A stretch of 23,574 bases of DNA from Bacillota bacterium (GCA_023435025.1 JAEYSE010000035.1:1-23574); one strand, 5' to 3'. Positions 1 through 7,608 are shown, counted from the first letter of the stretch. The notes: generated from the sequence alone by a model not told the origin. Numbers and translations: made by a program.

Positions 1-1
1 T

Positions 2-946
2 TTGAAGGAACTGTTGCCCGAGGCCTCCATCGCCGTGGCGCACGGGCAAATGCCCGAGCAGGCATTGGAGCGCGTGATGCTCGATTATATGGAGGGCCGC
101 TACAACGTCCTATTGTGCAGCACCATCATCGAAAACGGGCTGGATATTTCCAACGCCAACACGTTGTTCGTATTGGATTCGGATAAAATGGGCCTTTCGC
201 AGCTCTACCAGCTGCGCGGGCGCGTGGGGCGTTCCACCCGGCTCGGGTACGCGTACTTTACGTTTGAGCGGGATAAATCGCTTTCCGAAGTGGCGCACAA
301 GCGGCTAAGTGCCCTCACGGAATTCGCGCAGTTTGGCGCGGGCCGCGCGATTGCATTAAGAGACCTTGAAATTCGCGGCGCGGGGAGTCTATTAGGCGCG
401 CAGCAGCATGGGCATATCGCGGACATCGGCTATGAGTATTACACCAAGCTGATGGGCCAGGCCGTGAAGGAAGCGCGCGGGGAAATCACGGGCCCGCCGG
501 AGGTGGACACGGTGATCGATATCCCCATCGATGCGCACATCCCCAAATGGTATATCAAAAGCGAGGTGCAACGACTTTCTATGTACAAGCGCATCGCGCT
601 TATTTCCGACCGCGCTATGCTCTACGATGTGCAGGAGGAAATGGAGGACCGCTTTGGCGATATCCCGGAAGCCACGCAGAATCTCATCGACATCGCCTAC
701 ATCAAGGCGCTCGCTTCCCGCGCGCAGGCAGCAAACCTTACCGTGCGGGAGGGGCTTTGCCGCCTTTCCTTCCATACGGAGGCTCAGCTGGACGGCGCGC
801 GCCTGTTGACCGCCGCCACGAACTATAACGCGCAACTCATACCCGGTGAAACCACGGCGCTCGTATTTAGAAAACAGGGCGCGGATGTATCCGGAATGTT
901 GCAGGCGCTGCCGCCGTTTCTAGAGGAACTATGCGGATGCGTATAG
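2..946 (+). CDS. mfd: Transcription-repair coupling factor Mfd, C-terminal part (5' end outside window)
   Basis: Mfd is an ATP-driven DNA translocase that removes stalled RNA polymerase and recruits UvrA for transcription-coupled repair. The visible 314 residues start inside the second RecA-like helicase lobe. They show the late SF2 motifs STIIENGLDI and QLYQLRGRVGR near residues 41-75, then the TRG (translocation) region with ALRDLEIRGAGSLLGAQQHG around residues 117-137. A C-terminal domain of Mfd type follows (regulatory D7). RecG shares the TRG motif but ends soon after it, whereas here about 180 more residues follow, which favours Mfd. The N-terminal UvrB-like and RNAP-interaction domains lie upstream of base 1, so the apparent start at base 2 is only the window edge. 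The stop overlaps the next gene by 16 bases, so the two are probably co-transcribed. Confidence 0.95.
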   Translation: MKELLPEASIAVAHGQMPEQALERVMLDYMEGRYNVLLCSTIIENGLDISNANTLFVLDSDKMGLSQLYQLRGRVGRSTRLGYAYFTFERDKSLSEVAHKRLSALTEFAQFGAGRAIALRDLEIRGAGSLLGAQQHGHIADIGYEYYTKLMGQAVKEARGEITGPPEVDTVIDIPIDAHIPKWYIKSEVQRLSMYKRIALISDRAMLYDVQEEMEDRFGDIPEATQNLIDIAYIKALASRAQAANLTVREGLCRLSFHTEAQLDGARLLTAATNYNAQLIPGETTALVFRKQGADVSGMLQALPPFLEELCGCV

Positions 947-1929
947 AGAGTGCTCATAAAAAGATCAGGCATCCCGTTTCCCCGCTGTTGGCGAAGATCC
1001 TGATTGTTGTATTTGTACTATTTGCCGTACTGCTGTTTGCAGCCCCGTTTGTCATCATTACAGCCGCCTCTTTAGGCCATATATCCTACCACGGCAATAC
1101 GGAGTTGCATCCGCTACAGGATATCTATACGCCGGAGGAATTTGGGATCGCGGGAGATGTGCGGATGTTAACAACGGAGGATGGCTATACCATATGGACA
1201 TCCGAGGTTTCCGTTGAGCGGCCCAAAGCGGTCGTGATTTACCTAACCGGAATCCGGCAGCCCTCCGTCACCTATTTTTATCCCCATGCCAAATGGATGC
1301 AGCAAAACGGTTATGCTTCCCTCCTGTTGGAAGTCCGCGGCCATGGGAGCAGCAGCGGCAGCCGTGTCTGCCTTGGTTATGAGGAAACGCGTGACGTACA
1401 GGCAGCGGTATCCTACCTAAATGGACAAGCGAAGTATGCGGATATTCCCATCGTCCTGCATGGCGTTTCCATGGGCGGCGCCATTGCCATCAACGCATTC
1501 GGGCAAATTTCGGATGTGGACGGCCTAATCGCCATGTCCGCGTATTCCGGCTTTGAAGATGTGGTATGCGACACCATGGCACAAAATGGTCTGCCCGGAG
1601 CATTGATTGAACTGGAGCGCCCGCTTCTTCGACTTGCTTCCGCTGCGCTCTTTGGAAAGAGCACAGTAGAACAAAACACCCCGCTCGTCCAAATCCAGAA
1701 CATCGGAGAACGGCCTGCGCTATTGATCGCATCCCAAGGGGATACCTCAGTACCCCCCATCAACATGCAAAGGCTCCTTGCGTTGGCGCCAAAGCACACG
1801 CAAAGCTGGCTGCTTCCTTTCGATGCACACTTTATCGTCAAGGATAACGATTTTGCCGCTGTTTCGCAGGATACGGAGTACTGTAAAAAGATACTCACAT
1901 TCCTTGATCAAGTCGTCTCCGAACATTAA
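931..1929 (+). CDS. Membrane-anchored alpha/beta hydrolase
   Basis: A 332-residue serine hydrolase of the alpha/beta fold, probably an esterase, lipase or peptidase-like enzyme; the substrate cannot be read from sequence. A hydrophobic helix spans about residues 21-48, so the catalytic domain is probably tethered outside the membrane. The nucleophile elbow is GVSMG with Ser180. Asp271 (in GDTSVPP) and His300 (in FDAHF) fit the rest of the triad, and VRGHGSSSG near 135-143 is the usual oxyanion/strand-loop region. The start overlaps the mfd end by 16 bases. A GAGGA Shine-Dalgarno (923-927) lies just upstream; a second ATG six bases later is equally possible. A strong hairpin terminator follows the stop directly. 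The overlap suggests translational coupling with mfd, though no functional link is evident. Confidence 0.85.
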   Translation: MRMRIESAHKKIRHPVSPLLAKILIVVFVLFAVLLFAAPFVIITAASLGHISYHGNTELHPLQDIYTPEEFGIAGDVRMLTTEDGYTIWTSEVSVERPKAVVIYLTGIRQPSVTYFYPHAKWMQQNGYASLLLEVRGHGSSSGSRVCLGYEETRDVQAAVSYLNGQAKYADIPIVLHGVSMGGAIAINAFGQISDVDGLIAMSAYSGFEDVVCDTMAQNGLPGALIELERPLLRLASAALFGKSTVEQNTPLVQIQNIGERPALLIASQGDTSVPPINMQRLLALAPKHTQSWLLPFDAHFIVKDNDFAAVSQDTEYCKKILTFLDQVVSEH

Positions 1930-1946
1930 TTGCCATATATGCATAA

Positions 1947-1970
1947 AAAAGCGCCCGATGGGCGCTTTTA
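1947..1970. terminator. Bidirectional intrinsic terminator between convergent genes
   Basis: A six-base-pair GC stem (1951-1956 with 1960-1965, three-base loop) is flanked by A-tract and T-tract, so it reads as a rho-independent terminator on both strands. It ends the hydrolase transcript on the plus strand. On the minus strand it overlaps the stop codon (1968-1970) of the acetyltransferase gene. Confidence 0.85.
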
Positions 1971-2501
1971 TAATAGATATTCATATAGCATAAAATGATC
2001 CAATCCGTAGCGGCCTAATCCCAGGTCGACCTTATCGATATACTGGAACCCGCACTTTTCATAGAGCGCGATAGCAGGCTTGTTGTTTTCATACACGTCC
2101 AGCCGCACGGATTTTTGCTTCTGCTCCTTCGCGTAGGAAATTGCAAACCGTATCAGCTCGCGGCCTATGCCGCGCTTGAGAAAAGCGGGGTGGACGACAA
2201 GCGTATGGATGACGAGTATGTCCTGATAATCAGCATCAATCCGCCATGTAGCAGTATGGTAGGCTTCCTCCGGCTCGTGGCTTAAAATCACCGAGCCCGC
2301 GATTTTACCGTCCGCCATATAGACAAACAGCGTGCCTTCCTGCGCCGCCCGAAGCGCGTTCTCCCGCGCCGGATAGATACCCTTACGCCAGCCGGGGTAG
2401 TTGACGGTCGCCGCCATATGATCGTTGAGCGCGTCATAGAGCGCCGCAAGTTCTTCCACATCCCCAAGGGTTCCTTTTCGGATCGGTTGGAAATCCATCA
2501 T
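1968..2501 (-). CDS. GNAT family N-acetyltransferase
   Basis: A 177-residue acyl-CoA-dependent N-acetyltransferase of the GNAT superfamily. The acetyl-CoA pyrophosphate-binding motif (Q/R-x-x-G-x-G/A) is seen as KRGIGRE at residues 109-115, after the typical beta-4 strand LVVHPAFL. The C-terminal part, YENNKPAIALYEKCGFQYI, is the standard motif B region. The acceptor substrate is not predictable. A ribosome site AGGAGA lies upstream, and the second Met is an alternative start. It has its own sigma-A-like promoter and ends inside a bidirectional terminator, so it is probably monocistronic. Confidence 0.85.
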   Translation of the reverse strand: MMDFQPIRKGTLGDVEELAALYDALNDHMAATVNYPGWRKGIYPARENALRAAQEGTLFVYMADGKIAGSVILSHEPEEAYHTATWRIDADYQDILVIHTLVVHPAFLKRGIGRELIRFAISYAKEQKQKSVRLDVYENNKPAIALYEKCGFQYIDKVDLGLGRYGLDHFMLYEYLL

Positions 2502-2532
2502 ATTCTTTCTCCTGTCCAGTCATGCATGCTTC

Positions 2533-2562
2533 ATGGTAAGCGTTTCCTGCCCGGGCTGTCAA
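2533..2562 (-). promoter_or_regulatory. Sigma-A-type promoter for the GNAT gene
   Basis: On the minus strand a perfect TTGACA (-35, 2557-2562) is followed after 18 bases by TACCAT (-10, 2533-2538). Transcription would start near 2526, giving a leader of about 25 bases that carries the AGGAGA ribosome site. Confidence 0.7.
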
Positions 2563-2581
2563 GCCCGCGCGAAGCATAAGC

Positions 2582-2610
2582 AAAGGCCGACTTTAATAAT
2601 AAAGCCGGCC
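2582..2610 (-). terminator. Probable terminator of the cysteine-rich protein gene
   Basis: An eleven-pair stem with one G-U pair (2585-2595 with 2600-2610) and a short loop lies about 30 bases after the stop codon on the minus strand. The following U-tract is short (UUU), so termination may be partial. Confidence 0.55.
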
Positions 2611-2639
2611 CTGCCGTTGGCGCTTATGTCCTCAACCGC

Positions 2640-3614
2640 TTATCTGGTGCAGTTGGAAAGACCGCTGTTCTGAAGCTGGTTCAAAATACTGTTGACGTCC
2701 ACGGAGCCGCCCGTGGGGCAGTTGGAGTTTGCGGAAACGTAGGACTTTGCCTGTTCAAGCGCCTTATTCACCGCATCCTGCATCTGGGCGTTGCTGCTGC
2801 CGTTTGTGGGGCAGCTGGAGCCGGAAGCGGCCTTGGACTTCGCCTGATCAAGCGCCTTATTGACCGCGTCCTGCAACTGGGACTTTACGTCGCTGCTGCC
2901 GCTTGTGGGGCAGCTGGAGCTTGTGCTCTTGGGAACGGATACGCCCTTTACTTCGCTGGTGCTGTCGCTTGTGGGGCAGTTGGAAGAAGACGCGTAGTTT
3001 TTAACCGTTTCCTCGGCCTGCGCAATCGCTTCGTCGATCGCGGCGCTGCCCGTCTCTTTCGTTGCTGCAGCCTTTACTTCGGAGACCTCTTTCACGTCTG
3101 TGGAGGCAACTTCTTCTGCCGCTGTATTGTCGGTTGCTTCTTCAGCGGGTTCCTCTTCCGCTGCGGGAACGCACTTTGTTGTTGCGCAGTTGTCCTTGCA
3201 GCCTGCGGTGGCACAATCCGCCGCGTCACAGCCGTTATTTGCACAATCCGCTTCCGTGCAAACGCTCAGCTGATCGTCCGATGCGGAACCCGTGCTTCCA
3301 CAAACATTCTGTCCACAATCCGTAGTCACACATTCGGTACCGTCACAGTCTGCCTTGGTGCAGTCCGGTGTGGTGCAATCCCCGGTTTCGCAGACGGGGC
3401 CATACTTTGATACATCCGCGTTCAGGCCGCAGGCCCTGAGGGCCTCCTCAATGCTGCTGATATCGCGTGAGGTAAGCTTGTATTTCGCCAGGCAATCGTT
3501 GATGGGGGATGTGTTCGCCGTGGGACAGGTCGAGGCGGCAAACGCAGGGATGGCCACAGCAAGCACCATCAAAAAGGCAATGGATGTGGCTGCAATTTGC
3601 AAGATTCGCTTCAT
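2640..3614 (-). CDS. Exported cysteine-rich protein with C-x4 pentapeptide periodicity and Cys-Pro-Thr repeats
   Basis: I do not recognise a named family. The 324-residue product starts with a Sec signal peptide (about residues 1-26, ending AIPAFA). The start is the ATG before KRILQ, because it gives a proper signal peptide and has an AGGAG site. The protein has 22 cysteines. Cys75, 80, 85, 90, 95, 100 and 105 are spaced exactly five apart, and Cys119-148 continue the pattern with one four-residue step. The residue before Cys is often Asp or Glu. An acidic, Ala/Glu-rich linker (about 150-200) follows. The C-terminal part repeats a Cys-Pro-Thr motif (Cys213, 235, 268, 299), two of the intervals holding a near-identical helix of the type QDAVNKAL. 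No membrane anchor is seen. It may be a disulfide-rich or metal-binding extracellular protein; this is inference. The next upstream gene has a very similar signal peptide. Confidence 0.8.
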   Translation of the reverse strand: MKRILQIAATSIAFLMVLAVAIPAFAASTCPTANTSPINDCLAKYKLTSRDISSIEEALRACGLNADVSKYGPVCETGDCTTPDCTKADCDGTECVTTDCGQNVCGSTGSASDDQLSVCTEADCANNGCDAADCATAGCKDNCATTKCVPAAEEEPAEEATDNTAAEEVASTDVKEVSEVKAAATKETGSAAIDEAIAQAEETVKNYASSSNCPTSDSTSEVKGVSVPKSTSSSCPTSGSSDVKSQLQDAVNKALDQAKSKAASGSSCPTNGSSNAQMQDAVNKALEQAKSYVSANSNCPTGGSVDVNSILNQLQNSGLSNCTR

Positions 3615-3640
3615 TGTTGTTGCATCTCCTTTTGTTTGAT

Positions 3641-3658
3641 GTGTGTATAATAACACAC
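3641..3658 (-). promoter_or_regulatory. Extended -10 promoter embedded in an inverted repeat
   Basis: On the minus strand TATTAT (3647-3652) is preceded by TGT, which fits an extended -10 element 33 bases before the start codon of the cysteine-rich protein gene. No good -35 is visible. The hexamer is framed by perfect six-base arms GTGTGT and ACACAC, so a regulator could cover it. Confidence 0.45.
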
Positions 3659-3798
3659 TTTATGCACCGCCTCCAGTGAACGAAATATTAATATTTCCGC
3701 TATTTATCTTGATTTTTTGTATTTTTGAAATGTATGCTCCCAGCGCATCCATATTCTAGGTCATTGGAGTATTATTTAAAATATGCAGGTTTTATTGC

Positions 3799-3832
3799 AA
3801 AAAGGAGCCTGCCAAACTGGCAGGCTCCTTTT
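3799..3832 (-). terminator. Intrinsic terminator of the SH3/CAP gene
   Basis: A perfect stem of about 14 pairs with a five-base loop is flanked by A and T tracts and lies 20 bases past the stop codon of the SH3/CAP gene on the minus strand. The GC-rich part is GGAGCCTGCC on one arm. Confidence 0.85.
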
Positions 3833-3851
3833 CATATGCCGGGATAACGGA

Positions 3852-5036
3852 TCAATATCCAAACAGATGCACCCAGTAGGTAACGCCATTTACGCGCAGG
3901 CACGCAGAGCCTGTCTTGGTAAAGCTGGTGCGCATCGCATTCTCCTTGTGATCTCGGGAATTCATAAACCCGTCCGCGGCGCTTTGCGCGGTGGGAAGCC
4001 CGGAACCCTTGGCGATATTCTCACCGTTGAGGTTTTCAGGATCGACCGTGAAGCACATGGTGCCGTCCGGACGCTCGTGGCTGAACTTCTTCACGATCTC
4101 CTGTACGCGGATCTTTGCTGCCTTGTTTAGCGCACTGGTCGTGGTCAGTTTCGCGATGCCGGACTGGGAGCGATATTTGTTGATGATGCTGACAAGTTCG
4201 GCCGCCGCCGTATCATCATACCCGCTCTGGCTGGAACCGCCGGAGCTTCCGGTACCAGAGCCGCTGTCCGAATAGCCGCTGGGAGTCAGGTATTGGCTGC
4301 TGACATAACCGGTGCCGCCGTTGTAGCTGATCTTGGTCCAGCTGCCGCTCGTGCCGAGCTTCGGGACGATGGTACCCTTGTATAGGGAACCGATGATGCT
4401 GTAACTTGTACCCGGCCCACTTCTGACGTTGACATTGGCGGTCGCCGCCATATAGCCGGTCTGCGTACTGCCGCCGCCAGAAGAGCTGCCGCCCGAAGAG
4501 CTTGCGGTCTTCAGATAACCTGAGCTGACATAAGCCTTTGTGCCATTATAATTGATAATGGTCCAACTGCCGCTTGTGCCTAGCTTCGGAACCGTGGTGC
4601 CCTTTGTGAGCGCGCCAAGCTTAGAGTATTTTGTCCCGGGTCCGCTGCGCACGTTGACATTGGCGGTGGCCGTTACATAGCCCTGCGCCGTGCTACCGCC
4701 GGAGCTGTCGGAGGAAGAACCCGTAGCTTTCAAGTAATCAGAACTGACATACGCTTTTTTCCCGTTATAGTTGACAATGATCCAGCTGCCGCTTGTACCC
4801 AGCTTTTCCAACCTGGTACCCTTCATGAGCACGCCGAGCTTTGTGTACCCGGTGCCGGGGCCGGTTCTTACATTGACGTTGGCGGTTGCTTCTACATAAG
4901 AGGCGGCAAGCACCTCGACGGTTGCAACTTCATATGCACCCGCCCCGCTTTGCACTACCGCCATTGCAGGCATGGCAAACGCCATGGTCAGGGCAAGCAC
5001 AAGGCTGAGGGCTGCGGTTTGCAGGAAACGCTTCAT
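3852..5036 (-). CDS. Exported protein with three SH3 repeats and a CAP/SCP domain
   Basis: A 394-residue exported protein, probably wall-associated. The ATG before KRFLQ is chosen because it gives a clean Sec signal peptide (residues 1-26, AMPAMA) and follows a purine-rich ribosome site. Three bacterial SH3 domains lie at about 48-105, 118-176 and 195-251. Each has the core ANVNVRxGPGTxY, followed by KLGTSGSW, YNG and YVSSxYL. They are separated by Ser/Gly-rich linkers. The C-terminal domain (about 275-394) is a CAP/SCP fold, with FSHERPDGT (His320), GENIA (Glu339), SRDHKENAM (His363) and a final YWVHLFGY. SH3b domains usually bind peptidoglycan peptides; the role of bacterial CAP domains is mostly unknown. 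The gene has its own terminator and is transcribed in the same direction as the cysteine-rich gene, whose signal peptide resembles its own. Confidence 0.9.
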   Translation of the reverse strand: MKRFLQTAALSLVLALTMAFAMPAMAVVQSGAGAYEVATVEVLAASYVEATANVNVRTGPGTGYTKLGVLMKGTRLEKLGTSGSWIIVNYNGKKAYVSSDYLKATGSSSDSSGGSTAQGYVTATANVNVRSGPGTKYSKLGALTKGTTVPKLGTSGSWTIINYNGTKAYVSSGYLKTASSSGGSSSGGGSTQTGYMAATANVNVRSGPGTSYSIIGSLYKGTIVPKLGTSGSWTKISYNGGTGYVSSQYLTPSGYSDSGSGTGSSGGSSQSGYDDTAAAELVSIINKYRSQSGIAKLTTTSALNKAAKIRVQEIVKKFSHERPDGTMCFTVDPENLNGENIAKGSGLPTAQSAADGFMNSRDHKENAMRTSFTKTGSACLRVNGVTYWVHLFGY

Positions 5037-5172
5037 TCTCTGTCCTTCTTCCTTTGGTTTTCTATATCGTAACATGAATCAATTTAGAATTCTAATGAAC
5101 AAACCATAAATAAAACGCCATATTTTTCTTGTTTTTCAGCAAACCCTAAATACCTATAACAAAGACAGGAAA

Positions 5173-5345
5173 TGCAGGGGCGCGCAATTTTCCTTCAAAT
5201 TAAAACATATAAGCAATGATAAATGGGAGTGGCAGAAGGTTTCAGGTGCCGGGCTTTCACGCGCCGCATCGATACCCTTGAACCACGGATACCTTTAGAA
5301 ACGCCCAAACGGGACCGTCATATCGAGCGGTCCCGTTTTTTTTGC
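5173..5345 (+). ncRNA. Possible small RNA in a gene-free region (tentative)
   Basis: The interval 5037-5352 has no convincing gene. On the plus strand it ends in a strong hairpin plus U8, but no plus-strand gene precedes it. A weak promoter-like pair, TTCAAA (5194-5199) and TGATAA (5217-5222) with a 17-base gap, would start an RNA near 5229. Alternatively, a longer RNA could use a long-range stem pairing 5173-5175 and 5179-5184 with 5260-5268. It matches no RNA family that I can recognise. It may equally be an untranslated leader of the SH3/CAP gene read on the minus strand. Confidence 0.25.
5307..5343 (+). terminator. Strong hairpin with U8 on the plus strand
   Basis: An 11-pair stem (5307-5317 with 5328-5338) has an uninterrupted run of eight T on the plus strand (5336-5343). 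It lies ten bases past the stop of nfnB, which is on the minus strand, where the hairpin is followed only by UUU. It may serve nfnB as a weaker minus-strand terminator, but its polarity favours a plus-strand transcript. Confidence 0.7.
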
Positions 5346-5352
5346 AATCGCT

Positions 5353-6759
5353 TTATTGTTTTTGGAGCTTCTCTTGGATGGCGGCGGCGGCCGTTTTGCC
5401 CGCACCCATGGCGAGTATCACGGTGGCGGCCCCGGTTACAGCGTCGCCTCCCGCGTAGACGCGGGGCTTGCTGGTGGCGCCGGTCTCTTCCTCTACGATA
5501 ATGCCGCCCCACTTCTCTGTGGCGAGGCCGGGCGTAGTATCCTTAATGAGCGGGTTGGGTGAATTGCCGATGGCGACGACCACGGTATCCACCTCAAGCG
5601 TGAACTCGCTGCCTTCCTTTGCAACGGGGCGCCTGCGGCCGGAAGCGTCCGGCTCGCCCAATATCATCTCCACGCACTCCATGGATACGACGTTGCCGTT
5701 TTCATCCCCGTTGATGCGGGTGGGATTCGTAAGCACCTTGAATACGATATCCTCTTCCTTGGCGTGGTGGACTTCCTCCAGACGCGCGGGCATTTCCTTT
5801 TCGCTGCGGCGGTACACGATATACACCGTTTCCGCTCCCAGACGCTTGGCGCAGCGCGCCGCGTCCATGGCCACGTTGCCGCCGCCGATTACGGCGACTC
5901 GTTTGCCTATGCGCACAGGGGTATCCGTAACGGGGAACGTGTAGGCCTTCATCAGGTTGATGCGGGTCAAAAATTCGTTGGCGGAGTAAACCCCGTTCAG
6001 GTTTTCGCCGGGAATCTTCTGGAAGTTCGGGAGGCCCGCGCCGGAACCTACGAATACGGCGTCAAACCCTTCCTCTTCTAAAAGCTCGTCCAGGCTGACC
6101 GAACGGCCCACCACGGTGTTGGTTTCGATTTTAACGCCCAGCTTCTCGACAGTCGCGATCTCCTCACGGACCAGCGCCTTGGGCAGACGGAATTCCGGTA
6201 TGCCGTAGACCAGCACGCCGCCGGGGGTATGCAGGGCTTCAAATATTGTCACGTCATAGCCAAGCTTCGCAAGATCCGCCGCGCAAGTCAGCCCCGCGGG
6301 GCCGGAGCCAACGACAGCAATCTTCCTGCCGTTTCTTTCGGGCACAGGCTCAGACTTTATGCCTTCTTCACGCGCTTTCTGCATGGCGTAATCCGCAGCG
6401 AACCGTTCCAGGCGGCCGATGCCTACGGGTTCGCCCTTGATGCCGCGTACACAACGCATCTCGCATTGCGTTTCCTGCGGGCAGACGCGCCCGCAGATGG
6501 CGGGAAGGTTGTTTGTACTCTTCAATATCTGATAGGCTAGGTCAAAATCGGTTTCGGAAATGGCTTTGATGAATTCGGGAATGCGCACGTTCACCGGGCA
6601 GCCCGCCACACAAGGCTTGTGCTTGCACTGTAAACAGCGCGCGGCCTCTTCCTGCGCCATGGCCACATCATACCCTTGGGAAACCTCTTCAAAGTTCTTA
6701 TTTCGTACGTCCGGCGCCTGCTCGCGCGCGGGCAGCTTCTTGGGGTTCATGTTGGGCAT
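5353..6759 (-). CDS. nfnB: NfnB-like large subunit (GltA/glutamate synthase small-subunit family)
   Basis: A 468-residue FAD and iron-sulfur flavoprotein. With NfnA it most likely forms the electron-bifurcating NADH-dependent ferredoxin:NADP+ oxidoreductase of anaerobes. The N-terminal domain has two cysteine groups that hold [4Fe-4S] clusters: Cys42, 45, 50, 54 and Cys89, 93, 99, 103. The FAD-binding GSGPAG is at 151-156 and a second dinucleotide site, GGGNVAMDAARCAKRLG, lies near 286-302. The C-terminal YAGGDAVTGAATVILAMGAGK contacts FAD. The same family includes the glutamate synthase small subunit. The NfnB call rests on the adjacent nfnA and on the absence of a glutamate synthase large subunit here. 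Its ATG directly follows the TAA of nfnA, with GGGGAGG inside the nfnA end, so translation is coupled. Confidence 0.88.
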   Translation of the reverse strand: MPNMNPKKLPAREQAPDVRNKNFEEVSQGYDVAMAQEEAARCLQCKHKPCVAGCPVNVRIPEFIKAISETDFDLAYQILKSTNNLPAICGRVCPQETQCEMRCVRGIKGEPVGIGRLERFAADYAMQKAREEGIKSEPVPERNGRKIAVVGSGPAGLTCAADLAKLGYDVTIFEALHTPGGVLVYGIPEFRLPKALVREEIATVEKLGVKIETNTVVGRSVSLDELLEEEGFDAVFVGSGAGLPNFQKIPGENLNGVYSANEFLTRINLMKAYTFPVTDTPVRIGKRVAVIGGGNVAMDAARCAKRLGAETVYIVYRRSEKEMPARLEEVHHAKEEDIVFKVLTNPTRINGDENGNVVSMECVEMILGEPDASGRRRPVAKEGSEFTLEVDTVVVAIGNSPNPLIKDTTPGLATEKWGGIIVEEETGATSKPRVYAGGDAVTGAATVILAMGAGKTAAAAIQEKLQKQ

Positions 6760-7608
6760 TTATTTTACCTCCCCTGTCAGACGGCAGACATGCCGCTCCA
6801 TGCTTTCGGCCTCGTGGGGCTTATACATGCGGCTCCTCTGAATGGCCTCGTCAAAATCCACCTGATGCGCGTCAAAATCCGGCCCGTCCACACAGGCGAA
6901 CTTCGTCTGGCCGCCCACCGTAACGCGGCAGCCGCCGCACATGCCGGTGCCGTCCACCATAACCGGGTTCATAGAGACGATGGTCTTGATGCCGTACTGC
7001 TTTGTGATATTGCTCACCGCACGCATCATGGGCAGAGGGCCGATGGCAATGACAAGGTCGTAGTTTACACCCGCCTTGATCTGGTCCTCCAAAGCCGTGG
7101 TCGTGAACCCTTTGTGGCCGTTTGATCCGTCGTCCGTCATGATATACAGGTTGGTACATGCGTTTTGCAGCTCGTCCACCAGGATAAAAAGGCTAGTGTT
7201 GCGGAAACCTACGATAATATCCACATCCGCGCCGATTTCATGCAGCGCTTTCGCCTGCGGGTAAGCGATGGCAATACCCAGGCCCCCGCCGATCACGGCA
7301 ACCTTTTTGCCCTCCATACCCTCAAACTCGCTGGGCTTGCCCAGGGGCCCGACAAAATCAAGTATATATTCTCCCTCGTTGAGGGCGTCAAGCTTGTTCG
7401 TGGTCGCGCCCACCTTCTGGAATATGATGGTCACTGTCCCCTTTTCGCGGTCAAACCCCGCTATGGTCAGCGGAATGCGCTCGCCGTTTTCATCCACACG
7501 CAGGATAATGAACTGGCCTGGCAAAGCTTTCTTTGCGACTTTGGGAGCGAGCACCTCCAGCAAGGTGACCGTTTCGTGCAAAGGACGCTTGCGAACGATC
7601 TGATACAT
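6760..7608 (-). CDS. nfnA: NfnA-like small subunit (dihydroorotate dehydrogenase electron-transfer/sulfide dehydrogenase family)
   Basis: A 282-residue FAD and [2Fe-2S] protein of the ferredoxin reductase type. It has the FAD-binding stretch ERIPLTIAGFD (about 43-53) and a nucleotide-binding GGGLGIAIAYPQA (107-119). The C-terminal DGTGMCGGCR supplies Asp219, Cys224 and Cys227, and FACVDGP adds Cys239. The Asp plus three Cys pattern is characteristic of NfnA-type [2Fe-2S] sites. In the heterodimer this subunit accepts NADH electrons, while NfnB handles NADP and bifurcation. Related alternatives are sulfide dehydrogenase SudB and PyrK, but the fused order with nfnB favours Nfn. The start at MYQIVRKRPL is chosen because an excellent AAAGGAGG site lies seven bases upstream. 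A longer frame exists but lacks such a site. Confidence 0.88.
   Translation of the reverse strand: MYQIVRKRPLHETVTLLEVLAPKVAKKALPGQFIILRVDENGERIPLTIAGFDREKGTVTIIFQKVGATTNKLDALNEGEYILDFVGPLGKPSEFEGMEGKKVAVIGGGLGIAIAYPQAKALHEIGADVDIIVGFRNTSLFILVDELQNACTNLYIMTDDGSNGHKGFTTTALEDQIKAGVNYDLVIAIGPLPMMRAVSNITKQYGIKTIVSMNPVMVDGTGMCGGCRVTVGGQTKFACVDGPDFDAHQVDFDEAIQRSRMYKPHEAESMERHVCRLTGEVK

Noticed and set aside
2713..2985. CRISPR-like short direct repeats
   Set aside because: The 15-base repeats are in frame within a coding sequence, encode Cys-Pro-Thr, are few, and are separated by similar rather than unique spacers of unequal length.
3783..4130. Plus-strand open frame opposite the SH3/CAP gene
   Set aside because: It overlaps the terminator hairpin and the CAP domain in antisense, has no ribosome site and no recognisable domain.
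5223..5562. Plus-strand open frames running into the 3' end of nfnB
   Set aside because: They cross the U8 terminator and are antisense to conserved NfnB codons; the predicted peptides are Arg-rich shadows.
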